From the NCBI GenBank assembly GCA_011109175.1, contig RDEW01000011.1:816374-880373 (forward strand): DNA of 64,000 nucleotides, given 5' to 3'. Each line of letters begins with the position of its first letter. Positions within the stretch are counted from its first letter, which is position 1. Position numbers and translations under genes: made by a program. The notes below the pieces were generated by a model. It saw only the letters and a list, made by a program, of their open reading frames with translations, did not search any database and was not told where the DNA came from. Positions 1 to 13,990 of the stretch are shown one piece after another. The DNA comes from Dicyema japonicum (Eukaryota > Dicyemida > Rhombozoa > Dicyemidae).

Positions 1-3000
1 CCATTTGGCCATAAAATATTTGAAGACGTCGTAAAGCCCATGGGAGTAAGACAAGGTACCATTGCTGACAATTAGTTTCAATTTTAGCCACTCAATCAAA
101 CAGTTGACAAATCTACAATATACTACAAAAACATACAGTGAACTATTCACGTGTTTTTGAATCCCACTAATAAAATAAGAGGACGAATTGATGAGATCGA
201 TCAAGCCACAATCACAGGGCATGGGGGAGGCAGGGAATACAGGCATAAACATCCTAAGTAAATTATCCTTCACAAAACGCGTCTTAAATTAGCACAACAA
301 CAACCTCCACTCCAAATTTGGAGACACAAATAATGTCACATTCCACTGGCCTTAGTAAATGTTCTACAGCAAACAAAATCTAAATAAACACGTGAGCATA
401 CCATCTCAATAACACCAATCCAGGGGCAGACACATCTGAATACTCATAATATTTCTTCTTAAATTCATAAATAAAAGATCTGGTCGACCTCACCAAATTT
501 CTGCAACGGTAGACATTTTCAGGTGTGATTTGCCTCATGAACAGTGCCATAATAAGATCCTCCAGTACGGAAAGATTGAATACATTGAGGATAAAATTCT
601 TGGCCTCTTCCACCAAATTATAGTACTAGGAGTTACAAGAATAACTACATTTATAAAATCAGATCGATATTGTAGCATTTCAGAATAAGATGAGACATTA
701 TTCTGCATATTCGCATGAAGATTGTACAAGAATGAGGCGATTGGGTGAATTTTGTGAAGAAACTCACCGACATTTCCACTTTTGGGGGTGAAATTTGAAT
801 ACTTCATAAAAACTTGGTAGAATGCATAAATTTTTCCTCCCTAAAGTTCAATGGTAACAGAAATACCATGGACTCGTAGAATTTAAGGAAGTTTTCATTC
901 AAATAGACAGGATCGAATGACTGTTGAGGTCTCAGAAGAGGCTCAAGAAACAATCCAAGGTAGAATAACGAAAGTAGTCCCCTTTTATCTGAAAAGTCAG
1001 TAGTTTGGTAATTTTCAACGAAATGGTCGTAATATTTATTCTGTGACACAGCCTGCGGCAACTTTCCAGCATCGATATATTGCTTTATCGCCTCGATGGA
1101 GGACTCATCAGATAGAAGAGGTTGAAAGCCAATAATGGTTCGTTCCACAATTTGCTTTAATCCATCCATCAAAATGCATCTTTAAATAGATAAAGAGTAG
1201 AAACCTTTCAAAATACTCACGGGAGACAATGACACTTCCACTGTCAGCAAAATAGTGGGAAAGTGTCTTACAAACAAATTGACATTCACGGTAAACACCC
1301 AATGAAATGTCAAAATAGCCTGTGTTTATGTCATACCGCTTATTATGGAGTGATGACAATAATGACACGATTGATGACGTCATCGACAAATTGGACCCAC
1401 TCGTAGTCTAAATCATGTAAAAGAAACAAACCCCATTTCTACAATCGTCCGCCTGAAGGCCAATCAGTGAGTAATAGAGTTGTTGTCTAAGGTCATTAAT
1501 ATTGTTATTATTGAAGACAAAGTTATTGACATCAGCAGACCACAAGACATCAAGTAAATCATCACTCTATAGTTATAAATTAAAGTTAGCCCAATAGAGG
1601 CAATCATAGAACAAATCAAACCACCCAATATCATAATGGGGGTGACATATTGTTATAAGGCAGTGATCTTTTGGGTTTATTATGTAGAATTTAATGTTAA
1701 AACGATAATCATGAACCAAAACAAGCCACAAGCAACACCGAATAAAGGCAGTACTTTTCGACTCAGATTCCAAGTCTTCGGAATTAACGAAGGACATTAT
1801 TCCCAAAACATCTACAATAGAGGATATACAAAACCTTGGTAATTACGGGTAAACAGAGAAGGTAAGCTATCAGCCATCAAAGAGAAACATTTCTTTGACC
1901 ACAATAGCACACGTGACGTCTGGGAAGATTCAGAGCAATAATTGATCAATTTTATGACTGAATCAGATTCAGTCTCAGTCTTTAAGGGTTTTGGACTCCC
2001 AAATGCCTCTAAAATCTTTCCTTGTAGTAAAGAAATGTCAGTTTGGTGGAGTATATAGTCTTTTTTATAATAATCCACCAACAAATCGGGGGACATGTCA
2101 CTAAAATAATGTCACATAAATAACCAAATAACAGTATGGAACCCCGATGTATACAGAATCAACCCGAGAAGATATCTTCTAGTACAAATTGGTGTAATCT
2201 CAGCCAAGGAAGGAAGCTGAGAGACAACGTAAATAAGACAAAATATCCACTTCACAGCCTAAATAACCAAAACGCAAAAACCTGTCCAAACTCCGCCAAA
2301 CCAGGCTTATTGCTATTTTCCACTAAATTAACCAAAATCTCGTTGATTTTGACAATAAATTGGTAAAAGTCACAAAATTGTTCATCTAAAAGTTAAAATA
2401 ATGAAAACCATAAGGCCTCTTAAATTCTTGTAATGTCATTCTGAGCTGAATGAGGCAACAAAGAAGGTGATATCTACCAATATAAGATACAACTACCTGT
2501 AGAACACGCGTTCATTCTCATCAAATATTGTTAAATCTGAGTTCTCATGAGGTGTTATTTTCAATGTGGGGTTCATATTACAGTCAATACAACTCAACTC
2601 TTGAGAATAAGGCACATAATTAAACCTTCAAATTGATTCGTTGGCAGTGCAGAGAAATTAAAATTCTTAAGAAAATCCTCAATTGATGAAACAAGCCATG
2701 TTACAAACTGATTTGTTCGTGGCAAAAACATCCTCATCAAATCCAACTCACGGAAATACGAGAGTCGCCCGAAAGCCACGAAAATGTGCTGTAATAGCTC
2801 AGTCCTCGATCCCAAGGAAGTGGTGACGTTGTCAGCTCTAGGAACAGTAAATTCAGTTAAGAACCTCAAAAGTTGGTAAAGTGGGGATATTTTCCGATAA
2901 AAAGTGAAAGTCGAGCTGTCCATTAATATTTCATTAATAGACAGGTCACCAATTTCTTCCTTAGAAGACAAATGAGAGGAGATAGACAACACAGAGTTAA

Positions 3001-6000
3001 GATAAACCTCCACACAACGGTTTCTCATTGCACGTGACAGTTCTCCATTATTTGATGGATTAACAGTGAGGAATAAACTACAATTAAAAGGCAGAAAACC
3101 GAAAATTTGGATGTCGTTTAATCTCGACAATTTCCCCGTCAACAGATCCTCGTTCATTCAACTGAAGTACACCATTTGGCTCAAAAAGTGAGTTCAAACG
3201 GTCGAGAACAGCAGGACTACAATATACCAACCAACAAACCTGCACAAATTGGCGTTATCAAGTAAAACCCAATGTCCCTGCTTAACAGCCCTTATTAATG
3301 AGCTGTCGACCCAATAAAATTCCCCTGCAGAACTGATCTTACTCCCAGAGGTAGAGAACAGTTTTGACTGTAACTGATCGATCTTAACTCTCAAGTCACT
3401 AATTAGTTTATAGTCGAAAGGGTCTATAGTGAACAACAAAACTACCAATATTCCCATGATGCTCATTATAGGTAGAGATAAGCTTGGTGGTGACCTTAAT
3501 TAAATCGTTTCCGCTATTCAACAGATTCCAGAGACGATTGGGGTCAAATTTTCCGTCTGAAATTATAAAAATGTTAATATACCAAGTTTACTGAAATTAT
3601 CCAGACATTTAAGCATCTGAATCACTTTCAGAAATTTAACATCATCAATTAAGCCAATGGCAAAGGACTTTGACAAAATTCGACTGCATTCCGAATGACC
3701 CTGATGAATGATGGCAAGAGTCTCCTCTTGGAGGTTAAACTATTGTAATATTAGAGAAAACCTGCTCAAATCCTCCAATCAAATCAGCCGTGTCGGTGGA
3801 ATTGTCTACCGTAACAATTTCAAGTTTTTCTCCACAAAGAAGGGAGAGTAGCCTTATGAGTGACGTCTTACCAGAATTCTTACTCCCATTCTGAAGAAAT
3901 AAGCACAATATATACAAGTGAGACGATCCAGTCATTCTGCACACAAACAGCCAGCAACTGCAAGTGGTATATGATAGATTTGTTCATCATGAAATCATTC
4001 TGCGCATTATAGGGGAAGAATTGTCTTCTGGGGAGCACTGAATCCCCAAATTGAACAAAACTCGACGATATCAGAAAAGTGCTGACTGAACTATCGCAAA
4101 CTAAACAACGCCCAAATGTTTGACTGAATAAATCTCCAATCTAGTCATAATAAGCAAACAAATACAAAATTTATGTCATCCTCACAACGAAATCGGCTAC
4201 GGTATATCAAATCCACGTAAATATCAAGCAAATCAGGAGATTTGACAAGCAGTTCACACATACGGGTTAAATCTCTTAAGTTAAACTCAAATGGGCCTCC
4301 AATCAGTCCCAAAGTCTTATCAACATTGACCATTCTATTAATCTAAGGATAACCCCATAACAACAACAGTAGAATTGAAGGCAATCAACTGACTTAAAAG
4401 AGACTCAGAGAGGTAAGGAAACATGGTAGAAAGTATGACAAAATAGTCACCATCCACCAATGAATGCACATAGACCTATAATCAGTTAGGAGTAAATATA
4501 CTTTTGTGAATCTATTTAGGAATGACTTTGGGAGTCCCTTTCGACCTCCACCAGTGATATGGGGGTTCACACACCCAAATATAAAGCTTTCATTTCTATT
4601 TAAGTAAAAGGTCTTGTTCAATTCAGGGATGAATATCTCCCCTCTGTGATCCAAGCAGGCATTTAATCCTTCAAGGACAGTTTGGGGGGCCAAATTAATC
4701 TGCGCTCAACAGAGAGAATACCTCATCAAGGATAATCCAATCTCCACCTTTAAGGGCCTTCAAGAAAGGTCCGTCTTTCCACTCGAAAACCCCCATTTTC
4801 CCCTCAACAGGTAAATCACAACCAAACAAGTCCGCAACATCCTAAATAAACAGAATATAATACAGTTTGTTCAGAAAGATTTATTCTAACTGATTTGTGA
4901 CCAGTCGCCAATGCCAGAGCCATCAAAATACTGGTCTTCCCCACGCCTGGCATCCCCTCGAGTAACAGTGGTCTACTCAGCTGCATAGAACGTAATATCT
5001 TTAGTAAATTGTAAGCAACAGTGGGGGCTCCAAACTCATATGGTACTGAAATACAATTCTCACGGCCTACAATAACACAAGCAATCACCAAATTTAATGG
5101 AGTACTCATCAAAACCAAAATATTCGTCATTATGATGAATTTTGGTATTAAACTGATCAAACTTTGAGTACTCAAAGGAGAGTAGATCACCCATGATTGG
5201 CAAACTCCTAGCAATGAATGTAAAGCAGTCATCAATAAAGGAATGTCTGAACTGATTAGTCACATCTACAGTATAATTCACACAATCACCATAGCTTAGT
5301 GCGTCAATAAATACAAGACAGGCCCCGTGTAGGAATAAACGAATAAACGATGATGCATCACGACATTTCTCATACATAATATTCATGAATTCAGTCCACA
5401 CCAGAATGTCTCTAATAGTAAGAGCAACACTAAGATATTAACATTGATATAACCATTTGTCCTCCTGATCCACAAAGTCAAAGACATTGGCTATTAAATC
5501 CTCCAATGGTCTCCCACAGGTGGCTTGGAAAGATTCTAAAAGGTTCCTGGATGAGTTATGGCTGGCAATCAATGTTATATCGTCACGGGAGAGATAACTT
5601 GGGCACCAAATTTCCGTGAAACGGTTCCGTAAGGCGGGGGATAACTAACATTATTCAACTGATTACCTCTTTCTTCCCAAAGTCCCCACCAGGATTCATA
5701 GTAGCCAATATACGAAAAAGTGGGTGGGCCTCAATCAGTTGAGACGACGTTCCTACGTTATCTGAACCTTTCTCGGCCAATACTAGTTTTCTGTCCACTT
5801 CAAGGACCGAATTAATCCTCTCCAAGACCGAATCATCAACCAAAGATATTTCATCCAACAGGAAAACCCCACCATTCCTCAAAGCAGTCACGAGGGGCCA
5901 TCCATCCAATCAAACAACCTCTCATCACCCTTAAATAACAACACAATAATACAGGATCCTCACTTCTGACTGGCCGAACTGACCCAATAAAGTCATAAGC

Positions 6001-9000
6001 CTCTGTGTTCATGTGACAGCTCACTGAATGCAGGGGAATGCGATTTGCCAGGGCATATAGCTGGCAGATTGTCGTCTTTCCACATCTAGGTAAAGATATA
6101 ATAAAACCCAGTTTCCCCAACAAGTAAGATGGGTTCCTTGCATTCCAGGGCAGTAACAGTCAGCACAAGCATCCTCTTCATACTGTTCGTCCACACAACC
6201 CGTTTCCACTCGCATATTTGTTCGATAATGTCCACATATTTGCGTAAATGAGATGTTGTAGGTGATGACATTCCAAATAGAGTCTCGGGGTTCACAGTTC
6301 TCTTAAAATTCCTAGATATGGTCTCCACAACAATTTCCTCCTCATCTGAGGATCTAACTCTGCCAGCCAGAAGAAGATATCCATGATCAGCCAAATGTTG
6401 TTGCCAGTCGTAAAAGTCAGTTGGACTCACAAATGACCGATATCTCTCAGCCCACTTGAAGAGATCTCTTAAAGTAATGAAACTATTTTTTCCTCCAAAA
6501 ACATTTGAAGCGCGACGATGACGCTAACAATAATGTTTATAAGAACCTGCAAATCGTTCATTATGGAAATCAAAACACGTGCAAATGACTGGGGGAGACT
6601 ACATCGAAGGTTTAGTATCTTCTCCAACTCACTGCTGTGTATTCCGTCCAGGTGCAACTCAATAAAACGGTTTCTAAAGGCTCTGGATAGTATCTTCCTC
6701 CCTCCGTAAATTCCTGGGGGATTCTGTGTGGCAAAAAGCATGAATTTTCTATGGGCTTTAATGGTTTCCTGCGTTTCTGGAATAAATATCTCTCGGTTTC
6801 CGTCCAATAACTAAGATCAGACAACACAATACTCTATTCAAAGCCTCCAGAACGTCAGAGGGAGCCAGGTTTAGTTCATCCAGAATAACCCAATAACCAT
6901 TCCTTAATGCCTCAACAAGGAGTCCTAAAGTAACCAAATGGGCAACCGTCCTTATAAACGATGGACCCGTTTGGGGATGTGGTGTAGAATCCAATGTACT
7001 CTTGCAAATCAGTGTGCTCGTGGTTGTTTATCCTGATACAACGATTCCCTGTTCTGGCAGCCAAATACAGTATTAGACTTGTTTTACCAACACACGTGTC
7101 CCCTTGTAAGAGAATTGGATATCTAAGAATTAGCTCATCACCAACCCAGCACAAACAGCACGTGATATATTTTCCAAATTCATCCACACAGATTCAGTAA
7201 TTATATAGTCTTCGGGGAAGTAGGGACCTCATCACCTGATTGGATTAGGAAACCGCAGACATCCACAAATCCCTCCTTTTGAGGCAATTTCCGTTTATTT
7301 TTTGAACCACTTTTCAGATTAGAAGTATCAAATCCATTATAGACCACAGAAATTATGGACTTTTCTATCTCCAGGTAGAACTTTGGACTGATCTACGAGA
7401 GTGTGTAAAGAAACTACCTGAGTGTAGTAACATAATTTGAGGGACTCGTACAGGGACCTCGAGAGATTGCCATATTGGCACTTAGATGCAGTCTCCAAGG
7501 CCCGACAGAAGGTCCTCAGTGTATAATTTGGTGGCTTATTAGATTGATCGGTAAAAGATTCTCGACCTTTATGAAGGATGTGGAAGTAGAAATTCGCTAG
7601 GTTATTCACCATTTTCGGACTAGGAAACTGAGAATGGAGGTAGGAATCAATTATGACTATGATATCCTCAGTAGTATTGGGTTCTTGGACAAAGATTTCT
7701 GTAAAACTGCAAATAAGCGAAGACTGACTAACCGACTACGCAGACATATGTCAAGTTGTCGTTTGCCAATGTCAGTTGGGGGATTCATACAACCAAACAG
7801 ACGGAACTTTGGGTGTCTTGGAATAGGAGCCCGGTCTCCTCGTTCAGTTATTGTTATGGAACTACATATATTCTATTGAATCAAAAACCCATTTTTGCCG
7901 CTTAAAATGGAACAGAGGCAATCCAAAGTATCGATGGTGGCCAAATTAATTTCGTCCAACAGAATCCAATCTCCATCGGATATAGCTCTTACTAGAGGAC
8001 CTTCAATATAGTCATGTATGAGGGGACCAACACCATTCTTAATCTTAAATAAGTCAAAAATTTTCACCTGTTTTTTAAGTCTGCTAGCTTCCTTTGTTAT
8101 TTTTCTCCATTCTGATTCTAGCAAAGAGTTTCTGTACTGGGGGATTCGGTTGTATATCCTCGCAGTGTGTTCGATCAGGGTAAAGAGTGCCTTAAAGTTC
8201 TTTGAGGAGACACAATTGTGGAGATTTGATATGAAAGTCTGATTTTGCTTAACAGGAAAAAGTCCGACTAAAAACGTCCTCATAAAACTTCAGAAAAGGT
8301 TTTATCACTGACGGTGGAAATAAAGGTCGAAAACTAAAATAGAAAAATTATGAAATTACCCGCCAATTAAATTAGAGGAGTCACTTTGTTGACTCATATT
8401 AATAACGACTAATCTATGGTTGGATATGCTCGCCAGGTGGCTAATCAAAGTGGTTTTTCCAACTCCAGTTTCTCCGACAAGAAGAACTGGCTCATTTTGC
8501 CTGATTGCAGACACAACATACTCCGAAGTAAGAAGAGACTGCCTCGTCCTTGCAAAACTAATGAAAATTAGCAACCCCCAGTACCTAGATTTAACTGGAC
8601 TGACAAACTGGCCGGCTAGAGTGGCCCTGCCAAACCTAATCCCAGTCTCATCGCACAAATACTGTGGAATATGAGAATGCATATAATAGTGTATCTAATA
8701 CAATGGGTATATCAACTACCTTCTCGTGGTTTATATTAAAATGAGCTCCAATGTGTGCTATAATCACCTCCTTCTGTTCGGAATTAGGCATATAAGCAGC
8801 GAAGCAATCAACAGCTTCAAGGAAAATAAGCTCTGAGATATCCTCGGCTGGTTCCTTCATAATATGGACAATCCGGTCACACCATTTGAAAAAGTCACTT
8901 AAGTGAATCAATAAAATAACTGTGGTGATGTTGGCCGACTGAACAGTGAAGTACGTTCGAATGCACCGAGGCTCATATAAAGATCCGTGAAATGTTGAGA

Positions 9001-10515
9001 ATGGTGAATGTTGAATGGATAATTATGGCATAAAATCTAGTAATATTAATTTCAATGATAAAATTATAAATTAAAATATAAATAATAACCGAAACAAGTT
9101 CTTGGAGGGAAAATTTATCAATCGAAAAAACGTTCCAGTATTTGTCATAGAGGGAACAAAATCTGCCATCTTTGGAAGAAGTCCTAACAATATCGCACAA
9201 GGTAAAACCTTTTGGTGGCAAAACAACGGAAAGAAGCATTGACTTGCTTTCTGTGACCAAATTTGTGAATATAAAGGGATTTGAATTCCAAAAGGGACCC
9301 AATTCCGTGCAAGACATCTGTCGGAATCAAATCAATGTCCTCTAAAACAACCCAATCGCCATCCAAAACAGCATCCAAAAGCGGCCCTGACTGCCAAATG
9401 AATTCCCCCGGAACTTCAGAACATTTATAATTTGATATAAGATTCTACAAATATTACACGAAAACAACCTTAATGTCAACCTCACTCCCCAAATTCAGCT
9501 TCACCAATTTCGAGCCATCTCCTAGCAAAGAGTGAAGATTCTCAATGAGGGACGACTTCCCACACCCGAGAGGTCCTTCAATGAGAACTGGACGGTTCAT
9601 TCGAATTGTCGACAAAATGTCATTTAAAACACTTTTAACATTAGGCGGGAAAATGTATTTATTCTAAATTAATAAATATTTTACCATATTTATATTATTT
9701 TCCGATAAAAATAACAACCCGTTAATAAATATAATTTTCTCATTTAAATTTCTAATTACAATTTCATTCGATGTGGGACCTCAAGATGGTAATAAAAAGG
9801 ACACAGAAATTGTCGTTTTTCGTTACTAAAAATAAACGGAATAACTACTTTCTTAGTTTTATTTCAAATATATCCTCTCGAGTAACATATCTCGTGATAT
9901 AGCTATCAAAGGTCAAGTCTGACATCTCCAAGAATATCGAAACGATCTTCCCAGCAACCCTTTTGTAAGACATCATCAAAACCATCTTTCTTCGTGATCT
10001 GAGTCCCCTTCGACGATTTTCATAAAATCTTCCACAGTTGCCACGTGTATAAATAAATCTCGTTCCCTTGAAAGTAACTGATAAAGAGCGTAGAGGTATC
10101 TGACGTTCATGTTATTCTACAATAGCACGTGATAAGTACGGTTTTGCGTCTTTTTGAGTAAGACTCTGGTTTGTTGGTGAATTTGTCTCCAAAGATCCTC
10201 ATTAGGTACCACTTTGTATAAGGTACGATACGCGTGCACGCCTCGAATAGGATAATCAGTTCTTCGTGATATCTGTGCTGAGATTTGCTTAGAATATCTG
10301 CCAATCTAGTTAATAAGTCAAGAATAATTGGTTCGAAAGCTGTAATGATGTGATCCATGCAGTCTGTGAGCAGTTTTGAGGAGAGGTTAGATATAAATTC
10401 AGACTAATGAGATATTAATAATTTTTACATCCTCTGTAGTCTGGAATAACTCAGTGCATGTTGGACAAATTTCGCTTCCTGTTTGTCTTTTGATATTTGT
10501 ATAAATGTAATCCAT
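1..10515 (-). CDS. MDN1: Midasin (MDN1/Rea1), N-terminal part, runs off left edge
   Basis: Giant dynein-like AAA+ ATPase that strips assembly factors from pre-60S ribosomes in the nucleus. ATG at 10515-10513. The N-terminal helical region leads to six AAA modules in order. Walker A: GPLGCGKSS near 9570, GETGVGKTT near 8465, GDTCVGKTS near 7090, GETG/CGKTT near 6100, GMPGVGKTS near 4945, GSKNSGKTS near 3880. Walker B: VLEDID near 9340, LLDEINLA near 7950, LDELNLAPSD near 6880, LLDEIS near 5850, LDE/INLAP near 4710, LLDNANLC near 3255. The AAA6 arginine region reads ELSRAMRNRCVEVYL near 3030. The linker continues to base 1; the acidic region and MIDAS domain lie outside. Introns seen: 10404-10428, 10117-10139, 9960-9982, 9826-9848, 9780-9802, 9664-9684, 8334-8359, 6925-6946, 6811-6832, 6086-6107, 4700-4721, 3891-3915, 3217-3239, 3078-3099; all 21-26 nt. 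More exist, especially below 3 kb. No inactivating lesion was needed where I followed the frame. Confidence 0.97.
6086..6107 (-). other. 22-nt spliceosomal intron inside the AAA4 Walker A motif
   Basis: On the minus strand the exon reads ...LVGETG, then a GT...CTAG segment of exactly 22 nt, then CGKTTICQLYALANR. Removal restores GETGCGKTT across a split glycine codon. Without splicing the P-loop is destroyed, so this is a strong proof that such short segments are real introns. Confidence 0.95.
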
Positions 10516-13170
10516 TTTGGGTTTATTTACAACCAGAACTAAACTCGATTAGCACGTGATATATTTAATTAAATTTTTGTTTAGTTTACTTTATATATAT
10601 TTTAAAATAAATTTTAATAATAAATTTTTTACGTGATAATTTTAATTAAATTTTTTTTCGTTTACTTTATATTTTTTAATGAATTTTTCCCCTTGTTGTA
10701 GTGGTAGTCTGTTTTGTTCTTCTAATCTACTCTTTCTTCTATTTTACTCTATTCTACACTATTTTTTTACTTCCATTTTAATAACGGGGAGTTGTGTGGT
10801 GCTAACCAAGAATCTTTCGAATGACTGTTATTCTGTATGAATCTGAAAAACCTTTTCGATCTATTCAGCATTGTAATGCTAGAAAGTTGGGGGTCGTATG
10901 TGACACTTGTTGTCGATTCACCATCTTCCTGTGCGAGGATGAGCAAAAAAGTTGCAAGACTGATGAGAGGTGAACGTGTGTCTGTTGCCGGTTGGAGTCA
11001 TCTCCGATATTTAGTTTGACAAACTCAACCTTGGGGACTGTAATAACCTCATTCATTGACGGACCTTCTTCCTCTGGTCTGAAAAGGAAATTGATCGAAG
11101 GGGGTTAATTTTGCTGTACGGACAGAGTGCCGACTTTATCCCAATTAATTGCTCCCCTGAGACAGTTTCTCTATGAAGGCAAACACCCACCTATACTATA
11201 TTTGTGCGCCTGTCTGCCTCGATTTTTTTCGGAGAAACGTTTCTTCCGCCATTTTTGATGAAGCAGTAGTGGGAGAGTGACGGGCTTAAACCAGGACATC
11301 TCATTACCTTTCATCTTAATATGTTGGCCTTCCTACTTTACATCTATCCGGGATAATTCTGGATCTTGTGAACGCGTTGCTTTCTGGAGTTATTTCCAAT
11401 TTTGGCCACAAATTGGAAATATGGCAAGTTTTTTGTGGATATTTTTAAGCATCCATATTGGCCTCTCAACACGAGATTTACTTGTCGTTGGCAAGAGAGA
11501 CATAATCATTAAATCCGACAGTCATCCTACACGAGAACACTGAATGGATCTGAACATGATTGACATAATAATGAAGGACTACTTGCGTTAGGGAAAGCTG
11601 AACACTCTGAAGGTATTTCTCCACTCTAAAGTGGAAGCCTAAATAAGAAGATTAAGGTCAGTCACTTTAGGTTTAATGTGCCACGGGAACGTCTTGTAGC
11701 TATCTGTCCCGTGCTACAGGTGTTAAAGATTAGACCACGAATACTCCCATTGCACGTCGCAAGAGAAGTGCCTTTTTTGCGGGGGCGCTCACTCGAGGAA
11801 GGTTTGTCAGTTCAATACTGGCAAGTACGTAAATGGAGCGAGTGAGGGACCCAGGCGAGCTACGTGAAGTCCCCTCGACTTAGGGAATCATACAAAGCTT
11901 CTGCAGCAGTACCACTTTTCATAACTGAGAGATATTGTTCTCTTCTACAGAATAGTCATGACAAAGGTCAGTGTTACATTGGATGTTTGGGCCATATATG
12001 AGGAAAACAAAATTCTCGTGTACCGTTGAGCTAACTTTCATTATTATCTATGGTGGACGGATTTTTGTCAGATTCTTACTGTGTCTAGCACAATTTTAGT
12101 TTTTATTGGAATCTTGCTCTCGAAAAGTAATTTTTGGTTATGAAGTGAAAAATTCCAAAGACCACGGTAACACCAAATTAACTACTCAAGTGATTCCGGC
12201 ATGCTCCAACAGAGACCTCAACTTAGCCTGATGTTCATCCCTCGAGCCCACACAAACACGTCTTGGCCGTACAGTGGGATGTTCGTAATGCAGAGGCCCG
12301 CTCCTCAATTCACGCGGATTAGGAAATCCAGAGATCTTGGAGAAGGGAACTTTCCAGAAGTCGAATTATTCTTGATGGCGTTTTGATAAGATACGAATCT
12401 GACAACAAATAAAAATTGCACAATTCATATCAAAATTTCCACCACTCGCAGAAGAAACGTCCGCTTCCATTGCGCCCTCGACACTCAAATTCCTGGGTCG
12501 ACTAGGGAATCGGATTTCGACATGCAGTAGAGATCTCCGTGAGCGCTACTAGCTATTAGACCGAATATCACTCACAATTCTGAGAGGGAGTAACCACTCA
12601 GTCAATGCGACCGACGTATGGTCCTCGAATTGATTCTTTAACGATTAAAGTGTTTACTATCAACTTTCGACATTCCTACCCCAGCCATATTATCACAGAG
12701 GTTATTCTTACCCTTATTTATGAACCACATATAGAACATTTCTAAAAATCAATACTGGGGGAAGATACACAAACAAGGAGGCATACAAGTCTACCAATTT
12801 ATTGTATGCTTAACAGATGTAGACCCACCCCTCCCTTTTTCGTGTCCATGGACGAAATAAAAGAAAGGGAGACTTGGATACACTAAGTTTTGAATCAAAT
12901 AATGTCGGATACACCAACTTCCCGTGTTCACTCCCGCTGCAAAAACAGGACATTGATATTTCTCTAAACTTTAACTTTAACAAAATTTATTGACGGGTAT
13001 TAATTTGAGGCTTCCACCACAAGTCCTGCCATTGCTTGGACTCCCCTCTGCTCTCAGACCCCTCTTATGGTTTATTCTTGCTGCGAGTCAATGATGCCAT
13101 CTCTTAGGAAGTTTGCCACACTTCTCTGCCGATATTTCATCAGAATTGAATAATTGATTACATAAGTTGC
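10516..13170. other. Intergenic stretch with no recognised gene
   Basis: 5' flank of midasin. 10560-10680 is very AT-rich with a partly repeated pattern (an acgtgatat...taaattttt...gtttactttat block occurs twice). A minus-strand reading at 10865-11100 (EEGPSMNEVITVPKVEFVKL) looks protein-like but is short and unrecognised. I see nothing assignable from 11.1 to 13.1 kb. Confidence 0.5.
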
Positions 13171-13173
13171 GCA

Positions 13174-13181
13174 TATAAATA
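13174..13181 (+). promoter_or_regulatory. TATA box of the 13.2-kb gene
   Basis: TATAAATA, 21 nt before the ATG at 13203, followed by a GCGC tetramer at about 13189. This implies transcription starts at or very close to the start codon. The same TATAAATA plus GCGC layout precedes the gene at 50.4 kb. Confidence 0.6.
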
Positions 13182-13202
13182 AGAAAATGCGCAAATCACA
13201 AA

Positions 13203-13469
13203 ATGTATCCAGAAAACAGACGCATTACTGATGATGATATCTTTGAACTAGAAAATGATCCCTCAGTCGCTGTTATCCTCGAAAATTTGGATAGTTTACT
13301 GCCACCACGTGAGGACAGCCGTGCAAGAAGTGTTGACATGATTCTGGAAGATAGTTTGAATTATATCGGATATCTACAAAGTGAAACTTTCGATATACGT
13401 GACCTCGAGGGTATGCATGAAAGAGACATGGGAAATTTTTTTGACCCAACAAATAACGGGAATCAGTAG
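13203..13469 (+). CDS. Small acidic hypothetical protein (88 aa), intronless
   Basis: Single open frame from ATG to TAG, rich in Asp, Glu and Asn with no signal peptide or membrane segment. It opens MYPENRRITDDDIFELENDP and ends in NNGNQ. I do not recognise a family. Support for a real gene is the well-placed TATA box, balanced amino-acid use, and the absence of retroelement motifs inside it although LINE debris lies downstream. It could be an orphan gene or a small transposon-encoded protein. Confidence 0.6.
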   Translation: MYPENRRITDDDIFELENDPSVAVILENLDSLLPPREDSRARSVDMILEDSLNYIGYLQSETFDIRDLEGMHERDMGNFFDPTNNGNQ

Positions 13470-13835
13470 AATTTGATTTTTCATTTTTTCAAATTTATTC
13501 TTTAATTTTGTTTCTTCTTACAATAGCCATTGAGAGACGGTCTCGAAGCCACCCATTCTCACTCACTTCTTTGGTGGCCCTTTGGTTGAGTCGATCTGAC
13601 GGACTTTAATCTCTCCAAATTGTGGATTACTGGTGATACGTGTAAGTCATCTTCATGTAATTCTTACATTCTGTCAATTTATTTTTTAATAGTAGCAAGT
13701 GCTTTCTCACACAGCTTGCTGCCCCCTGCAGTGGGGTTCTCCCTCGTCGATCATCAATTTATCTTCTTTGGTCAGCAGAAATCAGTCTTCTTCCTTATCA
13801 AAAAAATTTTAGATTTCAACAAATTCTATAAAATC

Positions 13836-13990
13836 GGTCCATCCAATCAATCCTTCTTGGCTTGACGAGTGACATCAGTGAACATTTCGCTGTCGAACCG
13901 GATCGTCTATAAAGGACTCATACCAACAAAAAGAAGTTCTCCTGCGATTAGTTATAATAACTGTTCCTCACTTAAATAGTGTGATCTTTT
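13836..13990 (+). mobile_element. SINE 3' part (tRNA-headed family), truncated
   Basis: Contains the family's diagnostic blocks: CTTGACGAGTGACATCA, then GATTAGTTATAATAACTG and CTTAAATAGTGTG. These match the full copy at 54019-54353. The tRNA-like head is missing. Confidence 0.7.

Noticed and set aside
5060-5401. Midasin frames read as a series of separate small proteins
   Set aside because: Consecutive frames join into one AAA+ protein once introns of 21-26 nt are removed, so separate genes are not needed.
9845-9847. Stop codon TAG after ...EDIFEIKLRK, suggesting a short independent gene at 9.85-10.5 kb
   Set aside because: The stop lies inside a 23-nt GT...TAG segment; splicing continues into the AAA1 module, and the upstream part resembles the midasin N-terminus (Y..RR then helical repeats).
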